Assembly (NCBI GenBank): GCA_949287655.1
Contig: CASEHD010000007.1
Span: forward strand, 1-47,536
Length of the DNA stretch: 47,536 nt
From: an uncultured Christensenella sp.
Lineage (GTDB): Bacteria > Bacillota > Clostridia > Christensenellales > UBA3700
Direction of reading: 5' to 3'
Numbering within the stretch: the first letter of the stretch is position 1; each line of letters starts with the position of its first letter. A program made the position numbers and the translations under genes. The notes under the pieces are model-generated. The model made no database searches, was not told the origin of the DNA, and saw nothing but the letters and a program-made list of their open reading frames with translations. This document shows positions 31,768-38,726 of this stretch, piece by piece.

Positions 31768-34431
31768 ATGAGGCTGATACCTAAAAAGAGCAAAGTCAAC
31801 CCCACAGTATGGCTGAATTTTACACTATTCGATATCGTCTTGGCGTTCGTGCTGATGATCATAGCGTTTCTTATCGCATTGTCGAATTTTGAGTATAAGT
31901 GGGCGTTGCTTTTGGCGTTCGTAGCGTTGTCGATCATGATGTTTTTCTCCGACGACGGCGAGCGCGCGTATAAGGATCTGGTTTATATGCTCAAATACGC
32001 GGCGTCGCGCAAAGTCTATGAAAAAGGCAAGAAGCACGGCGACGCGGCAGATCTGATTCCGTTCAAGAAGATCCGTGAGGACGGCGTGATTGAGTACGAC
32101 GACTATTACGGTGCAATCCTGTCTGTCGGCTCGGTAGAGTTTGGGCTGCTCGACGAAGTGGAGCAGAACCGACGCATTTCTGCGTTTGCCGGCGCGATAA
32201 ATAGCTTGGGAGAAAACGCTGTCATGCAGATCGTCAAGATCGATCGACCGATCAATTACGACGAAGTTGCAAAGCAGCTTTTCGTCAAACTCGAACTCGC
32301 GCGTCGGGAATATCCGCCGGACGCGGCAAAGATCGAGATTCTCAAAAGCCGATTGGCGCAGATCGATTCGCTGAACAACATTGCAAAGCAGTATCGACCG
32401 TATTATTATGTCGTCGTTTACGAAAGCGACGAGGATCTTTTGTTGCAGCAAGTGGATGTCATGCGCCGTGGCTTGGACAAAGCCGGCTTGACGTCGTACA
32501 TGATCGAAGCAAAGGAAGCGGCGGTATTTTTCAAATACTGCTATACCCGAAACTTCGACGAGCGCGAGATCGACAACGTCGATCCTGCCGATTATACCGA
32601 CTATGTAAAACCGGACAAGGTGCGGTTCAATTCGACGTCATGCGCTTGTGACGATGTGTACTCCTTTACTTGCGCGATATCCGACTTTCCGCTCGGCGTT
32701 ACGAACGCTTGGGGCGCGGGACTGTTCAATATCGACAATACGAAGGTCGTATTGACGATAAAGCCGGTCGAGAAGGGGAAGGCGGTCAAGCGTATCGACC
32801 GTGCGGTCGTCGAACTCGAAACCCGGCGCGGGAGCGGCAAGATCAGCGAAGCGATATCGCAGGAGACACACGTTCAGACTATGGCAAATCTCGCGCAGAC
32901 AATCCAAAACGAGAACGAGCTGCTGTTCGATTGCACGATCACCGTTACGGGCTTCAACAACACAAACGAAAAAAATTCGGCTTTCCGAAAAGAGGTGCGC
33001 CGGCGTATTATGTCGGACGGCTTCAAAGTAAATTATCTGCGCGGTCGGCAGTTCGACGGCTTTGCCGCCGCGACCGTGTCGAAAAAAACCGCGCTTCGTA
33101 ACTTCGAGCGCGGGATCAATTCGGAGAGCCTCGCCGCCGTGTTCCCGTTCGTGTTCACTTCGATCATCGAACCGGACGGCTTTACGATCGGCTACGACTA
33201 TTATCCCGTAATCCTTGATATATGGAAACGCGACAATCGACAGTACATAAACAGTAACGCTATGGTGCTTGGAAAGTCCGGATCGGGCAAGTCGTTTTTC
33301 ACAAAAACGCTTTTGTCACTCATTTATTCGGAAAATTCGAGAATCTATATCCTCGATCCGGAAAATGAGTATTTGACATTGTGCCGTAACGTCGGCGGAC
33401 GCTTCATCGACGTCGGCAACGCGACGGAAGGAAGGATCAACCCTCTGCACATCTATCAGATCTTGACCGACGACGGCGCACCGGCAGAGCCGGAAGTCGT
33501 TTTTGCGGCGCACCTTCAATTTTTGGAGAGCTTCTTCCGGATCACGCTCGCCGGTATTACAGCGGACAGCCTTGAAGAACTCAACAACATACTTGCGAAA
33601 GTGTATGAGGCGCGCGGCATTACGGAACATACCGACTGTGCGGCGTTCAAGCCGGAAGATTATCCGACGTTCGACGATCTGATGAGAACGGTCGAGCGCG
33701 AACTCGACACGGAAACGCTACCGTCGCGCAAGGCGAACCTCGAACGTGTTCGGACGTATGTCGCCAAGTTTGCAACAGGCGGGCGGTTTTCCAACCTATG
33801 GAACGGCGCTTCGACTTTGACGTCTGATGAGCGCATGGTCGTTTTCAACTTTCAATCGCTGTTCGGCGCGAAGAACAACACCGTCGCAAATGCTCAAATG
33901 CTCGTCATCATGCGTTATCTTGATCAGCAGATCATCAATATACGCGAGATGAACCGCTCCGGGCTCAATCAGATACACCCGTTCGTTGCGATCGACGAAG
34001 GGTACAACTTTATCGATCCGGAGCAGCCGGTTGCGCTCGACTTCGTGTTCCTGTGGTACAAGCGTATCAGAAAGTATAACGGCAGTATTATGTTCCTGAC
34101 GCAGAATTTGTCGGACATTCTTGGAAATGCTGCCGTCGTACAAAAAACGACGGCGATCGTCAATAACACGCAATACTCGTTTATTTTCTCGCTCGCGCCG
34201 GCAGATATTACGATCCTGACGGATCTCTATCGCTCGGCGGGTGGAATCAACGAAACAGAGAGTAATCAGATCGCCAACGCCGGCAACGGTGAGTGCTTTG
34301 CGATCTGCTCGGCGCGGGAGCGCACGAGCTTCAAGGTCGTCGCGTCGGACGTCGTTTATACTTTGTTCGACTTCCCGGACGCGATGAAAATGATCGAAGG
34401 CGGAGATATTCGTTCGCCGTACAGACAATAA
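31768..34431 (+). CDS. VirB3-VirB4 fusion, conjugation ATPase
   Basis: An 887-aa ATPase that powers the type IV secretion channel. The first 60 residues hold two membrane segments (FDIVLAFVLMIIAFLIALSN and WALLLAFVALSIMMFF), as in VirB3/PrgI, fused to a VirB4/TraE domain. Walker A is GKSGSGKS near residues 501-508, with YILDPENEYL after it; Walker B is PFVAIDEGYNF near 738-748; a late FLTQNLSDIL motif follows. It matches the Mbov_0397 type of ICE ATPase. GAGGTGA precedes the ATG. Confidence 0.9.
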   Translation: MRLIPKKSKVNPTVWLNFTLFDIVLAFVLMIIAFLIALSNFEYKWALLLAFVALSIMMFFSDDGERAYKDLVYMLKYAASRKVYEKGKKHGDAADLIPFKKIREDGVIEYDDYYGAILSVGSVEFGLLDEVEQNRRISAFAGAINSLGENAVMQIVKIDRPINYDEVAKQLFVKLELARREYPPDAAKIEILKSRLAQIDSLNNIAKQYRPYYYVVVYESDEDLLLQQVDVMRRGLDKAGLTSYMIEAKEAAVFFKYCYTRNFDEREIDNVDPADYTDYVKPDKVRFNSTSCACDDVYSFTCAISDFPLGVTNAWGAGLFNIDNTKVVLTIKPVEKGKAVKRIDRAVVELETRRGSGKISEAISQETHVQTMANLAQTIQNENELLFDCTITVTGFNNTNEKNSAFRKEVRRRIMSDGFKVNYLRGRQFDGFAAATVSKKTALRNFERGINSESLAAVFPFVFTSIIEPDGFTIGYDYYPVILDIWKRDNRQYINSNAMVLGKSGSGKSFFTKTLLSLIYSENSRIYILDPENEYLTLCRNVGGRFIDVGNATEGRINPLHIYQILTDDGAPAEPEVVFAAHLQFLESFFRITLAGITADSLEELNNILAKVYEARGITEHTDCAAFKPEDYPTFDDLMRTVERELDTETLPSRKANLERVRTYVAKFATGGRFSNLWNGASTLTSDERMVVFNFQSLFGAKNNTVANAQMLVIMRYLDQQIINIREMNRSGLNQIHPFVAIDEGYNFIDPEQPVALDFVFLWYKRIRKYNGSIMFLTQNLSDILGNAAVVQKTTAIVNNTQYSFIFSLAPADITILTDLYRSAGGINETESNQIANAGNGECFAICSARERTSFKVVASDVVYTLFDFPDAMKMIEGGDIRSPYRQ

Positions 34432-34458
34432 AATTGCGAAAGCAAGGAGGAAATAACA

Positions 34459-34785
34459 ATGTTGAAAGCACAAATTCAAGGCAATCTCGTATTCGATCCG
34501 GAACTTAAAGAGATCTTTTTGAACGGAGACGAAGAACACAAGAAAAAAGTCTGCGTTTTGACGGTAGCGTCCAACCGTCCGGGCAGGGAAGCCCCCAGCG
34601 TGCTACGCGTCGAAATATGGGGCAAGGCAGCCGCAAACTGCGAAAAATATCTCTCAAAAGGCTCGGGCGTTTTTGCTGCGGGGGATCTCGACATCGATCT
34701 CTATGAAAAGGACGGCGAACGTCGCGTTGCCGTAAAAATGGTGAACGCTGAAATCGAGTTCACCGATCGCAAGGTAAAATCTTAA
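34459..34785 (+). CDS. ssb: Single-stranded DNA-binding protein
   Basis: A 108-aa OB-fold protein (LKAQIQGNLVFDPELKEI, CVLTVASNRPG, VLRVEIWGKAAANCEKYLSKGSGVFAAGDLDID). It is the OB core without the usual acidic C-terminal tip that recruits partners. In an ICE it would coat transferred single strands. A consensus AAGGAGG lies nine bases before the ATG. It is followed by a 9-bp-repeat patch and then parA. Confidence 0.85.
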   Translation: MLKAQIQGNLVFDPELKEIFLNGDEEHKKKVCVLTVASNRPGREAPSVLRVEIWGKAAANCEKYLSKGSGVFAAGDLDIDLYEKDGERRVAVKMVNAEIEFTDRKVKS

Positions 34786-34820
34786 TTTTCCCTTGTTTTT
34801 TTCGTGCGCGGGTTGCTTGG

Positions 34821-34870
34821 CTTGTCGGGCAAGTTGGACAAGTCCGACAAGGCGAGCAAGTCCGATAAAT
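34821..34870 (+). repeat. Intergenic CAAGTCCGA-type 9-bp repeats
   Basis: Between ssb and parA, units such as CAAGTTGGA, CAAGTCCGA, CAAGGCGAG and CAAGTCCGA follow in 9-bp register after CTTGTCGGG, which can pair with a later GACAAG. The same unit occurs inside four other ICE loci. Confidence 0.75.
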
Positions 34871-34890
34871 AGGCAGAAGGAGTAAAGGAT

Positions 34891-35667
34891 ATGAAAACGA
34901 TAGTTGTTTTTAATCAAAAGGGCGGCGTCGGAAAGACATCCACCGTCATCAATCTGATGTCAGAGTTTGCAGCGCGCGGCAAGAAAGTACTTGCGATCGA
35001 TCTCGACGCGCAATGCAATCTGTCAGCGTTTTGCGGCGTCAGAGAGCCGGAAAGAAGTGTGTTGCAATGGCTTTTACAATCTGCGCGTCGTGACGACGTC
35101 GTAGTCCGAACGAAGTACGGAGATCTTATTCCGGCGGAAGAAGCGTTGCAGCTCGAACTGCTGCGCTTTGCTTCGATCCCGGCGTTCGTCATACGACTGC
35201 GCGATCTGATCGCCGCAATTCCGGCGGGGCAGTATGATTATATTTTTATTGACTGCCCGCCGACGGTCAATCAGCTTACGGCTGCCGCGCTCGTTGCTGC
35301 CGATCACGTTCTGATTCCGACCGAGGCGGAGTATTTCAGCGTCGCCGGCGTGGGGAAGATCGCCGAGACGGTTGAACAGATCCTACCGCTGAATGCCGAT
35401 TTGAAGGCGCTCGGTGTTGTGCTCGTAAAGTACAATCATCGGCGCATTTTGACGCGCGCGCTCGAAGATCGTCTCGTTGACGCAACGAACGAGTTGTTGC
35501 ATTGCGGCGTTCTCGATACGCGCATACGGTTTACTGTCGATATCCCCGCGGCACAGGCGACGGGGCTATCTGCGAGAGAGTACAAGCCGTCTGGCAAGGC
35601 GGCACAAGATTATGCCGCGCTTGCGGACGAGATATTGAGACACATAGGAGAGGAAAATGAAAGATAA
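34891..35667 (+). CDS. parA: ParA/Soj-type partition ATPase
   Basis: A 258-aa deviant-Walker ATPase: NQKGGVGKTSTVINL (residues 7-21), VLAIDLDAQCNLS (A'), and YIFIDCPPTVNQL (Walker B). It should support segregation or positioning of the excised ICE, or placement of the transfer machinery. AGAAGGAG precedes the ATG. Its end overlaps the exonuclease gene by 11 bases, and a RHH protein two genes on is the likely DNA-binding partner; there is no ParB of usual size. Confidence 0.92.
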   Translation: MKTIVVFNQKGGVGKTSTVINLMSEFAARGKKVLAIDLDAQCNLSAFCGVREPERSVLQWLLQSARRDDVVVRTKYGDLIPAEEALQLELLRFASIPAFVIRLRDLIAAIPAGQYDYIFIDCPPTVNQLTAAALVAADHVLIPTEAEYFSVAGVGKIAETVEQILPLNADLKALGVVLVKYNHRRILTRALEDRLVDATNELLHCGVLDTRIRFTVDIPAAQATGLSAREYKPSGKAAQDYAALADEILRHIGEENER

Positions 35668-36196
35668 TTTGGACGTCGTTGTTTTGGACACGGAAACGAC
35701 CGGGCTGCACGCCGGGATCGACGAGCTGCTGCAAGTATCGATTTTGGACGGCAGAGGCGAGATCCTGTACAATAAGTACATAAAGCCGGACTATTGCAGC
35801 CAGTGGGACGAGGCGGAGCGCATTCATCATATCTCGCCCGCCGATGTCGCATGCGCGCCGCACATTGCGGACGAAATGGCGACGATCTGCGGGATCTTGC
35901 GCCGGGCAAAAACGATCGTGGGCTACAATGTCGACTTCGATCTTGCGTTTTTGGAACACGCCGGCTTTGTACGGGATATGGAGCAGCAGGTATTTGACGT
36001 AATGTTCGCGTTCGCGGAGATCTACGGCGAATACAACGAATATTACGGGAATTATAGGTGGCAAAAATTGTCTACTTGCGCCGCTTATTACGGCTATGAG
36101 TGGACGGAAAACGAGCAGCATAACAGTCTCGAAGATTGTCGGGCGACGTTGTTTTGCTATCGGCAGATGATTAGGCAAAAAGGAGATATAGCATGA
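35657..36196 (+). CDS. DnaQ-like DEDDh 3'-5' exonuclease
   Basis: A 179-aa exonuclease domain protein: VVLDTETTG (residues 8-16, with the first Asp and Glu), IVGYNVDFDLAFLEHAGF in the middle, and HNSLEDCRATLFCY near the end, giving the DEDDh set. It could proofread or trim DNA during ICE replication. It overlaps parA by 11 bases and the next gene by ATGA, so the three genes are translated as a unit. An exonuclease inside a partition operon is unusual. Confidence 0.85.
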   Translation: MKDNLDVVVLDTETTGLHAGIDELLQVSILDGRGEILYNKYIKPDYCSQWDEAERIHHISPADVACAPHIADEMATICGILRRAKTIVGYNVDFDLAFLEHAGFVRDMEQQVFDVMFAFAEIYGEYNEYYGNYRWQKLSTCAAYYGYEWTENEQHNSLEDCRATLFCYRQMIRQKGDIA

Positions 36197-36492
36197 AAGA
36201 GATGAAACTTATCGACGGGCTTTTTCCGGTCAAGACTGGCTCGCCGCGCGCGGCGATCGCCGCCGGTGAGACGAAAACCGCTTTGACGACAAAGCGGACG
36301 TTTAAGATCTCGAACGATCTTTGGGACGATTTTGTCGCACTCGCGGCGGCAAAAAAGCTGACGCAAGCGGAGTTGGTGAATGAGCTGATGAAGAATGCAA
36401 TTGCCGGAGACAGAGATCTGATCGAGCAATATAGAACTTTTTTCGGAGAACACAAGAAAAATGTTGACAGAACTTTTTCAAATAAGTATTGA
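36193..36492 (+). CDS. Ribbon-helix-helix protein, likely ParA partner
   Basis: A 99-aa protein. Residues 33-70 (TKRTFKISNDLWDDFVALAA, then KKLTQAELVNELMKNAI) are a clear RHH pattern. The N-terminal 30 residues are flexible. In operon with parA it may act as a ParG-like centromere-binding protein and autorepressor. Its stop lies inside the TTGACA of the next promoter, so it could repress that promoter by binding near its own 3' end. It overlaps the exonuclease gene by four bases. Confidence 0.7.
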   Translation: MKEMKLIDGLFPVKTGSPRAAIAAGETKTALTTKRTFKISNDLWDDFVALAAAKKLTQAELVNELMKNAIAGDRDLIEQYRTFFGEHKKNVDRTFSNKY

Positions 36493-36517
36493 CAAGTCGG
36501 GGTTGATCGCGTATAAT
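36489..36517 (+). promoter_or_regulatory. Consensus sigma-A promoter before the toxin locus
   Basis: TTGACA (36489-36494), 17-bp spacer, TATAAT (36512-36517), the only perfect consensus promoter I found in the window. The predicted +1 is 36524. Confidence 0.85.
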
Positions 36518-36523
36518 AATAGG

Positions 36524-36620
36524 GCAAGGGTTAAACCTTTGCGAATTGACGTGGCTCTTATGTGTGAGAGCACATAAGAGAGTGCGGGCTTCTGTTACGG
36601 CGGAAGCCCAATTTTCTTAT
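36524..36620 (+). ncRNA. Structured leader RNA, candidate type III-like antitoxin RNA with attenuator
   Basis: From the predicted +1 the RNA begins with hairpin GCAAGGGTT/AACCTTTGC (36524-36542). A perfect 10-bp stem follows, CTCTTATGTG (36555-36564) with CACATAAGAG (36571-36580). A terminator-like hairpin, GGGCTTC (36586-36592) with GAAGCCC (36603-36609) and AATTTTCTT, precedes the SD AAGGAG. Strong promoter, short structured RNA, leaky terminator, then toxin is the layout of type III toxin-antitoxin loci, but tandem antitoxin repeats are missing. Confidence 0.5.
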
Positions 36621-36629
36621 CAAGGAGAA

Positions 36630-37478
36630 ATGAAAGAGTTCGGGGTATATACATTATCGAGGGAATATTTGCGAGAATATATCCCTGTTGTAAATAAGCT
36701 CGCGGAAATAAAAGGAGATACGCGTCCTTTTGTTTGTGTTAAATTACGCGGGCATAATTGGCTTGTTCCATTATCGAGCTTAAATCCACATCAATCTTAT
36801 TTTAATCTCCGTCTAAATAAGCAAATAGACTATAATACCGATGATACGAAAAATGCCCCCAAAGCAATGGACTTATTTGGTGATATCTTGTATACAGAAA
36901 TTACGGGATATAGATCAGTTGCTCAATACTATATTGCGATACCAATAAAGCATAAATATGCGCGCAAGTATCGAGATAAAGAGGGAAAACACATTGCCGT
37001 TGATATGTCGGTCGGTCAAAAAATGCGCGGACGGTTGTTGAACTATTTGGCGACAGTAAGAGAGGGGAAGTTGACCGGTTTTATCGGTAAGTACGTTAGA
37101 GAAGGACGTACAATTTATGAAGGATATCCGATCGACTGTATGCGATTACAAAAAGCGTTGTATAAAAATTATTTGAAGCAGCGTAAAGTTCAACGTCAGA
37201 AGCGTGATCAAGCGCAACAGCGCACCGAGGAAAAACAAAGGAAAAAGGAGTTGCGGCAAATGTCACGACAGCAAACGTCCGGAACGTCCGCGCTGCTGAT
37301 GAGCCGTGAGCAACAGATTGCGGCGTTGCTATCCATTTGTAAGCAACGAATATCAAATGAAATCGACAGGGATCAATCACAAGAGCAGCGGCAAGTCCGG
37401 CAAGTCGGACAAGTCCGACAAGTCGGCGCAGATCCGTCCGGTAGCAAAGCAAAGCGAAAAACTCCGCGCGGCAAGTAA
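36630..37478 (+). CDS. ToxN/AbiQ-like putative endoribonuclease with shared basic tail
   Basis: A 282-aa protein. The N-terminal region (FGVYTLSREYLREYIPVVNK, then RPFVCVKLRGHNWLVPLSSL) resembles ToxN/AbiQ-family toxins, which open with a YxISxxYI-like strand and have a V-L-LxPLSS core. Similarity fades after about residue 60, so the call is tentative. A Lys/Arg/Gln-rich coiled segment (about 190-220) leads to a tail from residue 222 (SREQQIAALLSICKQRISNE, 9-bp-repeat-encoded QVRQVGQVRQVG, ending KRKTPRGK). The tail is homologous to that of the VapD-like protein. ATG 36630 follows AAGGAG; the longer frame covers the leader RNA. Confidence 0.55.
   Translation: MKEFGVYTLSREYLREYIPVVNKLAEIKGDTRPFVCVKLRGHNWLVPLSSLNPHQSYFNLRLNKQIDYNTDDTKNAPKAMDLFGDILYTEITGYRSVAQYYIAIPIKHKYARKYRDKEGKHIAVDMSVGQKMRGRLLNYLATVREGKLTGFIGKYVREGRTIYEGYPIDCMRLQKALYKNYLKQRKVQRQKRDQAQQRTEEKQRKKELRQMSRQQTSGTSALLMSREQQIAALLSICKQRISNEIDRDQSQEQRQVRQVGQVRQVGADPSGSKAKRKTPRGK
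37390..37430 (+). repeat. CAAGTCSGA repeats in the ToxN-like gene
   Basis: Four to five 9-bp units (CAAGTCCGG, CAAGTCGGA, CAAGTCCGA, CAAGTCGGC) encode QVRQVGQVRQVG. The last units are near-perfect, suggesting recent expansion. Confidence 0.85.
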
Positions 37479-37538
37479 TCTTGTGGGAGAGCACAAAAGA
37501 AAAACAGTCGAATATGTGCTGAGTAGAGCTATCTCGGT

Positions 37539-37567
37539 TTGACAAATGCGCGATAGAATGGTATTAT
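37539..37567 (+). promoter_or_regulatory. Promoter of the VapD-like operon
   Basis: TTGACA (37539-37544), 17-bp spacer, TATTAT (37562-37567). The predicted +1 is near 37574, followed by AAGGAG and ATG 37593. Confidence 0.75.
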
Positions 37568-37592
37568 ATGAAACGAAAGGAGAAATTGCCTT

Positions 37593-37928
37593 ATGATGAA
37601 AATGCTGATCAAGCTCGACGAAGAACGTGTGCTACGTGACGGTAAATACGATCTCGCCGATATGTGGCGCGAGATCGATGAGCTATTTGAAAACGGTTGC
37701 GTTAAAGAGGAGCAGTCAGACGGATCGGTGCTATACTCCGGGAAGGTAGATAAAGACTATTTTACTTGTATTTCGGTAGCCTATATCAGATTGAGCAACA
37801 GAGAATGGTTTGCGCGGTATTGCAGTAAATGGATATGGTACGATAACGATGATGATGAGGGGCTTCCTTTTCAAGATATCAACCTATTAGAAAAAGAACG
37901 TAAACGCAACCCGCTTTTTGCGATTTAA
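37593..37928 (+). CDS. Small acidic protein upstream of the VapD-like gene
   Basis: A 111-aa protein of unknown family. It is acidic and aromatic-rich (KLDEERVLRDGKYDLADMWR, DKDYFTCISVAYIRLSNREW, WIWYDNDDDEGLPF). Two ATGs compete (37593 and 37596). It ends 11 bases before the VapD-like gene and shares its promoter. Its acidity and position suggest an antitoxin for the VapD-like protein, as small proteins upstream of VapD often are, but no motif proves this. Confidence 0.6.
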   Translation: MMKMLIKLDEERVLRDGKYDLADMWREIDELFENGCVKEEQSDGSVLYSGKVDKDYFTCISVAYIRLSNREWFARYCSKWIWYDNDDDEGLPFQDINLLEKERKRNPLFAI

Positions 37929-37939
37929 TAGGGTGATTT

Positions 37940-38554
37940 ATGGAACGTCCGAAAAGAAAAGCTATAAATTTTGATCTCGATACAAAAGAGATGAAAGGAA
38001 GATCGATGTACCCTAATGGGTATGAATTACTTCGCGTATCGTTCAAAGAGCGTGGCTTTGATCATCGGCAGGGATCGGGATATCTTTCACAGGATAAAAT
38101 AACAACCGATGATGTTGTAAAAGTGGTAACGGAAATTGTCCACGAGCAGCCGTGGCTTGCGGACTGCGTAAAGAAGATCGATGTAACAGATATAGGAAGG
38201 CAGCACGATCTGACTGCGGTCGTAAAGGCTGCCGCAGAGGAAAGGGCGGAACAAGTCGAGCAAGCCGAGCAAGCTCGACAAGTCGAACAAGCAAAGCCGG
38301 CTCGGCTTACAGAACAAGTCGAGCAGAGCAAGGAGAGCAAGTTTTCGAGCCGGGAAGATCAGATCAATTCGTTGATGTCTGTTTGTAAAAGGCAACTATC
38401 GAATGAAATTGCGAGAGATCAAGCACAAGAGCAGCAGCAAACAGAGCAAGCCCGGCAAGCCGAACAAGTCGGACAAGTCCGACAAGTTCGACAAGCCGAC
38501 GCAAAATCGTCCGGTGCCAAAGGCAAAGGGAAAGCCCCGCGCGGCAAGTGGTGA
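37940..38554 (+). CDS. VapD-like (Cas2-fold) putative RNase with shared basic tail
   Basis: A 204-aa protein. Residues 8-95 match the VapD-like group common in Clostridia: KAINFDLDTKEMKGRSMYPN, GFDHRQGSGYLS, VVTEIVHEQPWLADCVKKID, VTDIGRQHDLTAVVK. VapD proteins are small Cas2-fold RNase toxins of about 95 aa; this one has a 110-aa extension. The extension holds 9-bp-repeat-encoded QVEQAEQARQ, then SREDQINSLMSVCKRQLSNE and a basic end (KGKGKAPRGKW). The second half aligns with the tail of the ToxN-like protein upstream. GGGTGA precedes the ATG. Confidence 0.75.
   Translation: MERPKRKAINFDLDTKEMKGRSMYPNGYELLRVSFKERGFDHRQGSGYLSQDKITTDDVVKVVTEIVHEQPWLADCVKKIDVTDIGRQHDLTAVVKAAAEERAEQVEQAEQARQVEQAKPARLTEQVEQSKESKFSSREDQINSLMSVCKRQLSNEIARDQAQEQQQTEQARQAEQVGQVRQVRQADAKSSGAKGKGKAPRGKW
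38249..38340 (+). repeat. CAAGYCGAG-type repeats, first patch in the VapD-like gene
   Basis: Units such as CAAGTCGAG, CAAGCCGAG, CAAGCTCGA and CAAGTCGAA in 9-bp register encode QVEQAEQARQVEQ. They are more diverged than the second patch. Confidence 0.7.
38441..38503 (+). repeat. CAAGTCSGA repeats, second patch in the VapD-like gene
   Basis: Six or seven 9-bp units (CAAGCCCGG, CAAGCCGAA, CAAGTCGGA, CAAGTCCGA, CAAGTTCGA, CAAGCCGAC) encode QARQAEQVGQVRQVRQ. The central units are the same as those in the ToxN-like gene. Confidence 0.8.
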
Positions 38555-38726
38555 AGCGGCGCGACTTTATGAATATCTTTTTGAAAAGCTGTCAAGGCTC
38601 AAATTTTGGCTTTGGCGGCGTTTTTTATCCTCTCTCGATAAGTTAATCGGCGCATGGCAAATTGCGCGCGTAGGGGCTTGTATCGTCGTTATACGCGATG
38701 TACCAATTTTGAGGAGTGGATAAAAT

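Noticed and set aside
34821..34870. The CAAGTCCGA array as a CRISPR
   Set aside because: Units of 9 bp follow each other with no spacers and no cas genes are in the window.
36193..36492. The 99-aa RHH protein as antitoxin of the ToxN-like protein
   Set aside because: It is translationally tied to parA and the exonuclease, while the toxin has its own consensus promoter and leader RNA.
38403..38723. Open frame after and overlapping the VapD-like gene (KSDKSDKFDK and so on)
   Set aside because: Its first half is the 9-bp repeat read in another frame, and it has no start or SD of its own; a shadow frame.
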